Positions 50,868 to 59,456 of a DNA stretch of 64,000 bases are shown here, piece by piece. The stretch lies in the NCBI GenBank assembly GCA_033032865.1, contig JAWHQI010000329.1:620001-684000 (forward strand), read 5' to 3'. The notes beneath the pieces are model-generated. The model made no database searches. It worked only from the letters and a program-made list of their open reading frames with translations, and was not told where the DNA came from. The stretch's first letter is position 1. Each line of letters begins with the position of its first letter. The position numbers and the translations under genes were made by a program. Origin of the DNA: Dactylorhiza incarnata (Eukaryota > Streptophyta > Magnoliopsida > Asparagales > Orchidaceae).

Positions 50868-51186
50868 TGTTATGCTACCGCTAGGGTTCTAGAACGAAAA
50901 GAGAAAACTAGGAATGAAGAAGACGGCTAGGGTTTGATGAGAAGAAAATACCTAAATATGAATTTGCATGCCTCCAAAAGAGGTGGAGTGGGGTATTTAA
51001 GTGACCCCACTCCACAAGGGGCCGGCCGGCCCCCATTGGGGCTGAACCGTTGCGGTTCAGCCCCCTCCTCTTATTAATTAGTTGCGGGCTGAACCGGATG
51101 GTTCAGCCCGGTCTTTTCCTGGCGTATCTTTAGGTCTTCTGGCGTACTTATATCCACGGAACCGTAGATCGTCCGGGGGCATAACA
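50868..51186 (-). repeat. Element C 3' LTR
   Basis: TGTTATGC...GCATAACA ends. Contains the hairpin series described under findings and the end of the pol frame. Confidence 0.92.
50983..51015 (-). promoter_or_regulatory. TATA-like box in an inverted-repeat loop, element C
   Basis: Perfect 12-bp arms GTGGAGTGGGGT and ACCCCACTCCAC enclose ATTTAAGTG; with the last arm base the loop gives TATTTAAG (CTTAAATA on the transcribed strand), the only TATA-like sequence in this part of the LTR. Confidence 0.55.
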
Positions 51187-51614
51187 TTCCCCTCCCCATC
51201 AAGAGGCAGCTTGTCCTCAAGCTGAAAGTCGGGAAAGTGCTCCCGGAACTCCAGAAAGTCCACCCATGAGTTGTGAGCCTCTGCCAGGTCCTTCCACTTA
51301 ACCAGCACCTCGGGGCGATATTCCGTGCCCCTCTTCTTCCATCTGGACAGCAATATATCCTCCGGACTAGGACGTAACTCGCCGGTAGTAGTAGCCGCGG
51401 GAAGACAAGGAGTAACTGTAACCGTTGCCCCCAACTTCTTCTTAAGCAAGGAAACATGAAAAGTGGGGTGAATATGGGACCCCTCAGGTAGGGCAAGAGT
51501 GTAGGCAACTGGTCCCACCCGGTGAGTGATACGAAAGGGCCCATAGTACCGGGTAGCTAGTTTCTGGTTGGCGCGGCGAGCAACGGACAGCTGTCTGTAC
51601 GGTTGAAGACGGAG
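51078..51614 (-). pseudogene. pol: Element C integrase C-terminus and chromodomain
   Basis: [25 protein letters not shown], the HPTFHVSLLKKKLG module, then a chromodomain (ILLSRWKKRGTEYRPEVLVKWK, WVDFLEFREHFPDFQLED). The frame crosses into the 3' LTR and stops at 51078, giving an LTR-coded tail ending AEPSGSARN. Confidence 0.85.
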
Positions 51615-51619
51615 GAAAA

Positions 51620-51950
51620 TGTTAGAGTTTTTTGCTAAGGGAAAGGGAGATCTAGAGAAGAAAGGGAGAACAAGAGAAGAATTAGGGTTAGGGTGAGAGA
51701 AGAGAGTAATACCTTGATAATAGATTGCCTCCCAACATGAGGGAACCCCGGGCCTATTAATACCCGGGGTTCATGAGGGGGCCGGCCGGCCCCCATATGG
51801 GGACTGAACCAAGTGGTTCAGTCCCCCCTTGGTTCATTTCATTGGTTGGGGGCTGAACCGGATGGTTCAGCCCCGTTGTTTAGCTCCCGCTCCTTAGGTC
51901 GCTTAGAGTACGTCCGACCTGTGAATTGTAGTGGATGCGAGGACGTAACA
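51620..51950 (-). repeat. Element D 3' LTR
   Basis: TGTTACG...CTCTAACA on the minus strand. Includes the last 112 bases of the gag-pol frame. Confidence 0.95.
51743..51772 (-). promoter_or_regulatory. TATA-like box in an inverted-repeat loop, element D
   Basis: Perfect arms GAACCCCGGG and CCCGGGGTTC around CCTATTAATA (TATTAATAGG on the transcribed strand). Same layout as in element C but with unrelated arm sequence. Confidence 0.55.
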
Positions 51951-54900
51951 TTCCCCAGCTCTTCAAGCACAGACTTGTCCTCAAGCTGGAATTCTGGAAA
52001 CCTTTCTTTGAACTCCAAGTAATCAACCCAAGAGTTGTGTACTGCTGACATCTGCTTCCACTTAACGAGCACTTCCAATCGGTACTCGCTTCCCCGACGC
52101 TTCCATTTGGTCAACAGAATGGACTCTGGGGAGGGCCGTAGTTCACCATTGGCCGTAGCTGCAGGTAGGGTGGGAAGAATCGCCGTCGAACTGCCGAGCT
52201 TTTTCTTCAACAAGGACACATGAAATGTGGGATGAATGCGCGACCCTTCCGGGAGGGCCAGGGTGTAAGCCACGGGTCCCACCCGACGAAGAACGCGGAA
52301 GGGGCCATAGTATCGAGGTGCGAGCTTCTGATTTGCCCGCCGAGAGACCGAAAGTTGCCGATATGGCTGTAGCTTCAGGAACACCTCATCTCCCACCGCA
52401 AACTCCCGTTCCGTCCGGTGTTTATCGGCCTGGAGTTTCATGCGGTCTTGGGCGATCCGTAAATTATCCCGTAGCAGCGACAGCGTCCGATCTCTATCTG
52501 AAAGTGTCCGGGCGACCGCGGGCAGGGCGGCGCTGGCTGGTTCATACGAGCTCAAAGTAGGAGGAGGACGCCCGTAGACTACCTCGAAAGGGGTAAGCTT
52601 GCTGGCGGTGTGGAAGGAAGTGTTATAGCAATACTCCGCCCAGTGGAGCCACCTCGTCCACGTGCGGGGCTCATCCATGACAAAACATCGCAAGTAAGTT
52701 TCAACCCCCCGGTTGAGGACCTCTGTCTGCCCATCGGTCTGAGGGTGGTGTGCGGTGCTCATGCGCAGGGAAGTCCCCTGTAACCGAAACAACTCCTGCC
52801 AAAACTGACTGATGAAAACAGGGTCCCTATCTGAAATGATGGCCCTGGGGAGTCCATGGAGTCGAACAATCTCTTTCGCAAACAATTCAGCCACCGTCTC
52901 GCCCGTGTACGGATGGCTTAAAGCCAAGAAGTGCCCATATTTGGACAATTTGTCCACCACCACCAAAATGACCGACTTACCTTGAGACTTGGGCAAGCCG
53001 TCAATAAAGTCCATGGATACAGTTTCCCAGATCTGTCGAGGAATCTCAAGCGGGGTCAGCAGCCCTGCTGGGGAAGTGGTCTCGTACTTTTGCCGCTGGC
53101 AAACATCACATTCGCGGACAAACTGCTGAACGTCCTTGCGCATGCCCTTCCAAAAAACATTTGCCCGGACCCGCTGGAGGGTGCGAAGAACCCCGGCGTG
53201 ACCCCCCGTGGGTGAAGCATGGAACTCCCGCATCATAACTGTCCGCCACGTCGAGTTGGCCGGAATGACTATTCGGCCATGATAGTGAAGCTGGTCGCCG
53301 TGCAAATGATAGCCGGCCTCGGCCGGTTCCCCCCGTCGCAGTGTCTCCATGATGGGCCGCAACTCCGAATCCAACTGAACCTCTGCATGTATTTCCCCCA
53401 AAGCTTCAATCACCGGCCCCGAAATGTGGTACGCAGACCCTTCTGGTATGCGGGAGAGTGCATCCGCTACCACGTTCTCCTTCCCCTGTTTATACACGAT
53501 GTCATAGTCGTATCCCAACAGTTTGGTAAGCCACTTCTGCTGCAACGGAGAGGCCAACCGCTGGTCAAGGAAGTGCTTCAGACTCTGATGATCCGTGCGA
53601 ATCTGGAAGTGATGCCCCAACAAGTAAGGTCGCCACATGGCGACCGCGTGCAGGATCGCCAACATCTCCTTTTCATATGTAGAGAGACCCAGAGTCTTTG
53701 GTGCCAACGCCTTGCTGAAGTAGGCTAAAGGCCTGCCCTCCTGCATTAAGACCGCTCCGATTCCGACCCCGGAGGCATCCGTCTCGATGACGAACTCCTT
53801 GGAGAAATCTGGTAATGCGAGCACCGGGGTGGAAGTCATGGCCCTCTTAAGGGCCTGGAAGGCGTCCTCCGCCTCGACACTCCACTGGAAGGCGTCCTTT
53901 TGTAGCAGCTGGGTCAGAGGACGGGCTATCTTCCCGTAGTCTTTCACGAACCGCCGGTAATAACCTGCCAGGCCGAGGAAACCCCGTAGTGCTCGAATCG
54001 TCGTGGGGGTCGGCCACTCCACCATGCTCGCGATCTTCTTTGGGTCGGCCTGAACTCCGTGGCCTGACACCAAATGTCCCAAGTACTCGACCTCCTCCTG
54101 CCCAAAAGAGCATTTGGATCGCTTGGCGTACAACAGATGCTCCCGTAGAAGCGTCAGGACGACTCGAACATGCTCCAAATGCTCCTCCCAGCTCCTGCTA
54201 TAAATAAGTATATCATCAAAGAACACGAGCACGTACCTTCGGAGGAGGGGGCGGAAGATCTCATTCATCACCGCCTGGAAGGTAGAAGGTGCATTAGCCA
54301 ACCCAAATGGCATCACCAAAAACTCATAGTGGCCATCATGTGTGCGGAAGGCCGTTTTATGAATGTCTTCCTCCTTCATGCGGATCTGATGGTAGCCGGA
54401 TCGCAGGTCCAGCTTGGTAAACAAGCGCGCGCCATGAAGCTCATCCAGAAGTTCCTCGATCATCGGGATGGGGAATTTGTCCTTGATGGTGGAGCTGTTA
54501 AGCCCCCTGTAATCGACGCAAAACCTCCAAGACCCGTCCTTTTTCTTCACCAATATGATCGGTGAGGAAAAAGCGCTCGTGCTGGGGCGTATAATACCAG
54601 AGGATAGCATCTCGCGCACGCTGCGCTCTATCTCAGCCTTCTGAATGTGCGGGTAGCGGTATGGTCTGATGTTGGTGGGGTCCGTGCCCTCCTTAAGCTG
54701 AATCTGGTGATCGCGGAAACGGGGCGGGGGCAGTGTGCTTGGCTCCTGAAAAACATCTCCGTACTGATCCAGGAGTGCCCTGATCTGCTCTGGCTCCACA
54801 CTCGTCTCCAACCCCATAGCGGACATGTCGACAATCATAGTCACCTCCCCGCCTTGCTCCTCCAGCCTCTGTAGGCTCCTGAGTGACACCTCCTTAAGAG

Positions 54901-56854
54901 GCGATGTCCTGATGCCCTGCAAACAGTGCTCTTTCCCTTGTTGGGAAAACTCCAGTGTCATTCGGTCCCAATCCGTGGTCACCCGTCGTAACTGCCGAAG
55001 CCACTGCACTCCCAAAACCATATCTGAGCCCCGTATAGGGAGAAGGTAGATGTCGGTGTGGCAGCAGTACCCCTGCATCCGCAACTCAGCCCCCTTGAGT
55101 ACCCCTTCACATCTCAACTTGCTCCCATCCGCCACCATGACCTGGAAAGCGGCCTCACGATCGACTTGGAGCCCGGCCTTTAGGGCCACATCGGGGTTGA
55201 TGAAGTTGTGGGTGCTCCCACTGTCGACAAGTATCGTCACCTTCTCCGGGCCCACCATACCGGCGATCCTCAAAGTCAGTGGTGCCGTGCATCCGGCCAT
55301 CGCCTGTAGGGATATACCAAACTCCGCTAGATCAAGGTCATCCTCCAGAATAGTAGTGTCCTCTTCCTCATCCTCCTCACGTAACATGAAGACTTGGACC
55401 TTCTGACATCTATGCCCCGGGGCGAACTTCTCATCACATTTGAAGCAAAGACCCTTGTCCTTCCTGGCCTGCAGCTCTTGCCATGTCAATCTCGTCACCG
55501 TGGGTCGATTCCCCGCTGGTTGTTCACGGCGGGGTGCTTCAGTTGTCGGATTGGTCCGGATGACCGCTCTGGTACGCTGCCGGTTGAACCTTTCCTCTTG
55601 AATCCTTGCTAGGCTGATGGCGTGGCTCAAGCTGCGGGGCATGTATGCATGGACCTCGTCCCTCAAATGGTCCTTCAAACCGGAGACGAAACAACTCAAC
55701 ATCGTCTTCTCTTCCCAGTTAACCCGGTTTGCCAGACGCTCAAACTCTGTCCGGTACTCGGTAACTGTCCCCTTCTGGCGAAGTTTTTGCAACATGGCTT
55801 CAACATCTTCATATTCAAGAGGGCCAAAACGGGCGGAGAAGGACTCCACAAACTCGTTCCAAGGCGCGTAGTTGCGTCCCCTGAGGAACCACTTAGTCCA
55901 CTGATAGGCGTCATCTTCCAGATGGAAAGACGCCAACTGCACCCATTGTCCCGCCGGTATCTCCTGGTATCGGAAGAAGAGTTCCGCCTTTTGAATCCAC
56001 TCAAGTGCATCTCCTCCCCGGAATTTAGGGAAGTTCATCCTCGTCAATTTGGGCTGCATATACGGCCGGTGCTCCCCTGGTGCTGGTTGGTACGGTGGTT
56101 GTTGAGCGATAAGGTTCCCTGGCTGAAATTGGTCCATTCCGTACCCTCCTTGTTGCCCTCCGGCCCCCGTGTTGCCATTCCCATAGCCTGGTGGCCCTCC
56201 GAGAGGTCGCGGTAGCGGTAGGATACCCGCCACGCCTCCGATTGGGACCGCATTCGCCCCCGTAGGACGAAAGGGCGCTGTTCCCTGACCTGGGCCCCTC
56301 CAACCAGCAGCCGGCTGCCATTGGGGGCCGATTCCGGCCGCCCAGGGACCGGCGGCTTGGCTCCAGGTCGCCGGCGTCTCCGGCGGCCGCCAGGCCTCCT
56401 GCCGAGCCTGGCCGCACTCCCCCATACCACCGGCGGCAGCCGCGGGGCCCCCAAACCCCTCCGCTGGGTTTCCGCCCGTGCGGCTGGGCGCAGGGCCGAT
56501 CCTGGCGGGATCGGCTTCTGCCGCGCCGGATCCCGTCAGGGATCCCCCTGTGGACGTCGACCCGCTTCCCGGCGGCCATCCCCCTGCTCCGATGTAGAAT
56601 CCAGCGCCGTTTGTCGCTGCCGGGAGAAAGGATGCCGCTCCGGCTTCGGATCCTTCAGAAATTTGAGTTTTTCCCTTCAGATTTTGTAAGAGGAGGCTCT
56701 TGATTTCTTCCAATCGCAGATCCATGCGTTCTTCAAGTTGATCCGTTGTTTTCTTCAAGCGTTCTTCCATGGAGTTGACGGTGTCCGCCAACCCTACGTA
56801 ATTTTCTTCCATTGTAGCGATGCGTGCGAGTTCCGCTTCGGAGCGAGTAACCAT
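51839..56854 (-). CDS. gag-pol: Gag-Pol polyprotein of chromovirus D (1671 aa, intact)
   Basis: Single frame in family order: coiled coil (about 1-60), Gly/Pro-rich linker, Gag capsid (270-425; MNFPKFRGGDALEWI), zinc knuckle CFKCDEKFAPGHRC (470-483), protease ILVDSGSTHNF (541-551), reverse transcriptase (740-930) with [12 protein letters not shown] and FFDDILIYS (878-886), RNase H (1020-1135; ETDASGVGIGAVL and TDHQSLKHFL), integrase HHCC finger (HASPTGGHAG ... CDVCQRQK, 1212-1256), catalytic Asp in MDFIDGLP (1282), Asp in SDRDPVF, Glu in QTDGQTEVLNR (1378), GPY/F module (KLAPRYYGPF) and C-terminal chromodomain (LLTKWKRRGSEYRLEVLVKWK ... WVDYLEF). The ATG at 56854 is the first after the primer site. 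The last 37 codons lie inside the 3' LTR. No missing catalytic residue was seen. Confidence 0.95.
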   Translation of the reverse strand: MVTRSEAELARIATMEENYVGLADTVNSMEERLKKTTDQLEERMDLRLEEIKSLLLQNLKGKTQISEGSEAGAASFLPAATNGAGFYIGAGGWPPGSGSTSTGGSLTGSGAAEADPARIGPAPSRTGGNPAEGFGGPAAAAGGMGECGQARQEAWRPPETPATWSQAAGPWAAGIGPQWQPAAGWRGPGQGTAPFRPTGANAVPIGGVAGILPLPRPLGGPPGYGNGNTGAGGQQGGYGMDQFQPGNLIAQQPPYQPAPGEHRPYMQPKLTRMNFPKFRGGDALEWIQKAELFFRYQEIPAGQWVQLASFHLEDDAYQWTKWFLRGRNYAPWNEFVESFSARFGPLEYEDVEAMLQKLRQKGTVTEYRTEFERLANRVNWEEKTMLSCFVSGLKDHLRDEVHAYMPRSLSHAISLARIQEERFNRQRTRAVIRTNPTTEAPRREQPAGNRPTVTRLTWQELQARKDKGLCFKCDEKFAPGHRCQKVQVFMLREEDEEEDTTILEDDLDLAEFGISLQAMAGCTAPLTLRIAGMVGPEKVTILVDSGSTHNFINPDVALKAGLQVDREAAFQVMVADGSKLRCEGVLKGAELRMQGYCCHTDIYLLPIRGSDMVLGVQWLRQLRRVTTDWDRMTLEFSQQGKEHCLQGIRTSPLKEVSLRSLQRLEEQGGEVTMIVDMSAMGLETSVEPEQIRALLDQYGDVFQEPSTLPPPRFRDHQIQLKEGTDPTNIRPYRYPHIQKAEIERSVREMLSSGIIRPSTSAFSSPIILVKKKDGSWRFCVDYRGLNSSTIKDKFPIPMIEELLDELHGARLFTKLDLRSGYHQIRMKEEDIHKTAFRTHDGHYEFLVMPFGLANAPSTFQAVMNEIFRPLLRRYVLVFFDDILIYSRSWEEHLEHVRVVLTLLREHLLYAKRSKCSFGQEEVEYLGHLVSGHGVQADPKKIASMVEWPTPTTIRALRGFLGLAGYYRRFVKDYGKIARPLTQLLQKDAFQWSVEAEDAFQALKRAMTSTPVLALPDFSKEFVIETDASGVGIGAVLMQEGRPLAYFSKALAPKTLGLSTYEKEMLAILHAVAMWRPYLLGHHFQIRTDHQSLKHFLDQRLASPLQQKWLTKLLGYDYDIVYKQGKENVVADALSRIPEGSAYHISGPVIEALGEIHAEVQLDSELRPIMETLRRGEPAEAGYHLHGDQLHYHGRIVIPANSTWRTVMMREFHASPTGGHAGVLRTLQRVRANVFWKGMRKDVQQFVRECDVCQRQKYETTSPAGLLTPLEIPRQIWETVSMDFIDGLPKSQGKSVILVVVDKLSKYGHFLALSHPYTGETVAELFAKEIVRLHGLPRAIISDRDPVFISQFWQELFRLQGTSLRMSTAHHPQTDGQTEVLNRGVETYLRCFVMDEPRTWTRWLHWAEYCYNTSFHTASKLTPFEVVYGRPPPTLSSYEPASAALPAVARTLSDRDRTLSLLRDNLRIAQDRMKLQADKHRTEREFAVGDEVFLKLQPYRQLSVSRRANQKLAPRYYGPFRVLRRVGPVAYTLALPEGSRIHPTFHVSLLKKKLGSSTAILPTLPAATANGELRPSPESILLTKWKRRGSEYRLEVLVKWKQMSAVHNSWVDYLEFKERFPEFQLEDKSVLEELGNVTSSHPLQFTGRTYSKRPKERELNNGAEPSGSAPNQ

Positions 56855-56869
56855 GGCCGAGGAGCGGCT

Positions 56870-56881
56870 GCTCTGATACCA
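56870..56881 (-). promoter_or_regulatory. Primer binding site of element D
   Basis: TGGTATCAGAGC, complementary to the 3' end of initiator-Met tRNA, two bases inside the 5' LTR. Confidence 0.9.
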
Positions 56882-56883
56882 AA

Positions 56884-57214
56884 TGTTAGAGTTTTTTGCT
56901 AAGGGAAAGGGAGATCTAGAGAAGAAAGGGAGAACAAGAGAAGAATTAGGGTTAGGGTGAGAGAAGAGAGTAATACCTTGATAATAGATTGCCTCCCAAC
57001 ATGAGGGAACCCCGGGCCTATTAATACCCGGGGTTCATGAGGGGGCCGGCCGGCCCCCATATGGGGACTGAACCAAGTGGTTCAGTCCCCCCTTGGTTCA
57101 TTTCATTGGTTGGGGGCTGAACCGGATGGTTCAGCCCCGTTGTTTAGCTCCCGCTCCTTAGGTCGCTTAGAGTACGTCCGACCTGTGAATTGTAGTGGAT
57201 GCGAGGACGTAACA
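56884..57214 (-). repeat. Element D 5' LTR
   Basis: No difference from 51620-51950 found by reading. Confidence 0.95.
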
Positions 57215-57219
57215 GAAAA

Positions 57220-58780
57220 CCTCATCCCCCACCTGAAACTCCCGCTCGGTCCTGTGCTTGTCGGTCTGCACCTTCATCCTGGCTTGGGCTGCAAGGAGAT
57301 TATCCCGCAGGAGAGCCAAGGTCTGATCCCGATCTCGTAATGCCCGATCCACTGCAGGAAGAGCTGTACTGCCCGGCTCATAAGAACGCAAAGATGGTGG
57401 CGGTCTCCCGTATACAATCTCAAAGGGAGTGATCTTGCTAGCGGTGTGGTACGACGTGTTGTAACAATACTCCGCCCAATGGAGCCATCGTGTCCAAGAG
57501 CGTGGCTCCGTGACAAAGCAGCGGAGGTATGTCTCCACTCCCCGATTCAAGACCTCCGTCTGACCATCAGTCTGTGGGTGATTCACCGTGCTCATGCGAA
57601 GCCGCGTCCCTTGTAACCGGAAGAGTTCCTGCCAAAAGTTGCTGATGAAGACCGGGTCGCGGTCGGAGATGATCAATCGAGGAATACCGTGCAAGCGAAC
57701 CACCTCACGGGCGAAGAGCTCGGCAACTGTCTCTGCGGAGTACAGGTGGTTGAGTGCTAAGAAATGGCCGTACTTGGATAGCTTGTCCACGATCACCAAA
57801 ATCACCGACTTGCCTTGCGACCGGGGCAAGCCGTCAATGAAATCCATAGACACCGTCTCCCACACCTGCTGCGGAATCTCCAAGGGGGTGAGCAGCCCTG
57901 CTGGCGACGTAGTCTCGTACTTCTGGCGCTGACGGACCTCGCATTGTTGCACGAAACGCTGGATGTCCTGGCGCAAACCTCTCCAAAAGACATTGGCTCG
58001 AAGGCGCTGCAGAGTGCGGAGCACGCCGGCATGACCTCCGGATGGTGATGAATGGAACTCCTGTAACATGACATCCTTCCAAGTGGACGAAGCCGGAATA
58101 ACCACGCGCCCTTGGTAGTACAAGTGTCCCCCAATCAGCTGATAACCTGGGGATGTCAGATGGCCTTGCCGTAAAGCCTCTAGAATAGGCTGAAGCTCTG
58201 GGTCCGCGGCTATGTCGGTCTGAATGTCATCTAAGGACTCAATCAAAGGTCCAGAGATATGGAGAACGGTGCCCTCTGGAAGTCGGGACAAGGCATCTGC
58301 CACCACATTCTCATTCCCCTGCTTGTAAACAATCTCATAATCATAACCTAGCAGCCTAGTCAGCCACTTCTGTTGGAGCGGGGACGCCAGCCGTTGCTCC
58401 AGAAAGTGCTTCAGACTCTGATGATCGGTGCGAACCTTGAAATGATGCCCCAGTAAGTAAGGTCGCCATAGAGTCACCGCATGAAGGATCGCCAACATCT
58501 CCTTCTCATAGGTAGAGAGGCCCAAAGTGCGAGGAGCCAAGGCCTTGCTAAAGTATGCTAAAGGCCGCCCCTCTTGCATCAGCACTGCCCCAATGCCTAC
58601 CCCCGACGCATCGGTCTCCAACACGAATTCCTTGCTGAAATCCGGTAGGGCAAGCACCAGTGTGGTCGTCATAGCCTCCTTGAGAGCGGAAAAGGCTTGC
58701 TCTGCTTCCTCATGCCATGTGAATGATTCCTTGTGGAGGAGCTGGGTGAGCGGACGAGCCAACTTGCCGTAGTCCTTCAT
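57220..58780 (-). pseudogene. pol: Element C RNase H and integrase
   Basis: From MKDYGKLARPLTQLL through RNase H (LETDASGVGIGAVLMQ) to the integrase with MDFIDGLPRSQ, SDRDPVFISNF and PQTDGQTEVLNR. The second Cys pair of the zinc finger reads CEVRQRQK where element D has CDVCQRQK. The frame is cut by element D after VGDEVF. Confidence 0.88.
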
Positions 58781-58936
58781 TTTCCAAATTTTCCAATTTC
58801 TTCTGTAGAGATCTAATTGTTCTAGTCAACTTTTTTATTCATAGCTATAGCTGCAAGTTACCATGACATAATAGATTGGTGACCCTACATTTAGAGAAAG
58901 TGAGAGTAGAGATTTTCAATCATCGAAAGAAAAAGA
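58781..58936. other. 155-bp AT-rich foreign segment in element C
   Basis: Interrupts the codons of ...GYYRR and MKDYGKL. Much more AT-rich than its surroundings, no clear target duplication or inverted ends. Confidence 0.6.
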
Positions 58937-59456
58937 GCCGGCTACGCCGATAATATCCAGTAAGGCCCAGGAAGCCCCGTAACGCCCGTACCGTGGTCGG
59001 TTGCGGCCAAGTAACCATGCTCTCGATCATCCTCGGATCCGCTCAGACCCCCTGAACAGAGACCAGATGGCCCAAGTACTCCACCTCGGGCTGCCCAAAA
59101 GAACACTTCGACTGCTTGACATAGAACTGATGCTGACGAAGAATGGAGAGGACCTCTGCCACACGCTCTAGATGCTCCGCCCAACTGCGACTGTAGATCA
59201 AGATGTCATCGAAGAATACGAGAACCGATCGCCGTAGGAGCGGCCGAAAGGTCTCGTTCATCACCGCCTGAAAGGTCGAAGGGGCATTGGAGAGCCCAAA
59301 GGGCATCACCAAGAACTCATAGTGCCCATCGTGCGTGCGAAACGCCGTCTTGTGGATGTCCTCAGTCTTCATCCGTATCTGATGGTAGCCGGACCGTAAG
59401 TCTAGCTTGGTGAAAAGGCTGGCCCCATGTAGTTCATCCAGCAGCTCCTCGATCAT
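58937..59456 (-). pseudogene. pol: Element C reverse transcriptase core
   Basis: [44 protein letters not shown] (active site intact), [10 protein letters not shown], and in a neighbouring frame [12 protein letters not shown]. Confidence 0.88.

Larger units (their letters stand above)
51620..57214 (-). mobile_element. Inner Ty3/gypsy chromovirus D, intact and very young
   Basis: 331-bp LTRs (51620-51950 and 56884-57214) look identical base for base. Flanking duplication GAAAA (51615-51619, 57215-57219). Exact primer site TGGTATCAGAGC at 56881-56870, AGCTGGGGAA polypurine tract before the 3' LTR, and one open gag-pol frame. The size, short LTRs and short leader (29 bp between LTR and ATG) fit Reina-like chromoviruses. 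All parts needed for transposition appear present. Confidence 0.95.

Noticed and set aside
54170..56215. Several 100-200 codon plus-strand frames opposite element D
   Set aside because: All mirror the highly conserved gag-pol codons on the minus strand.
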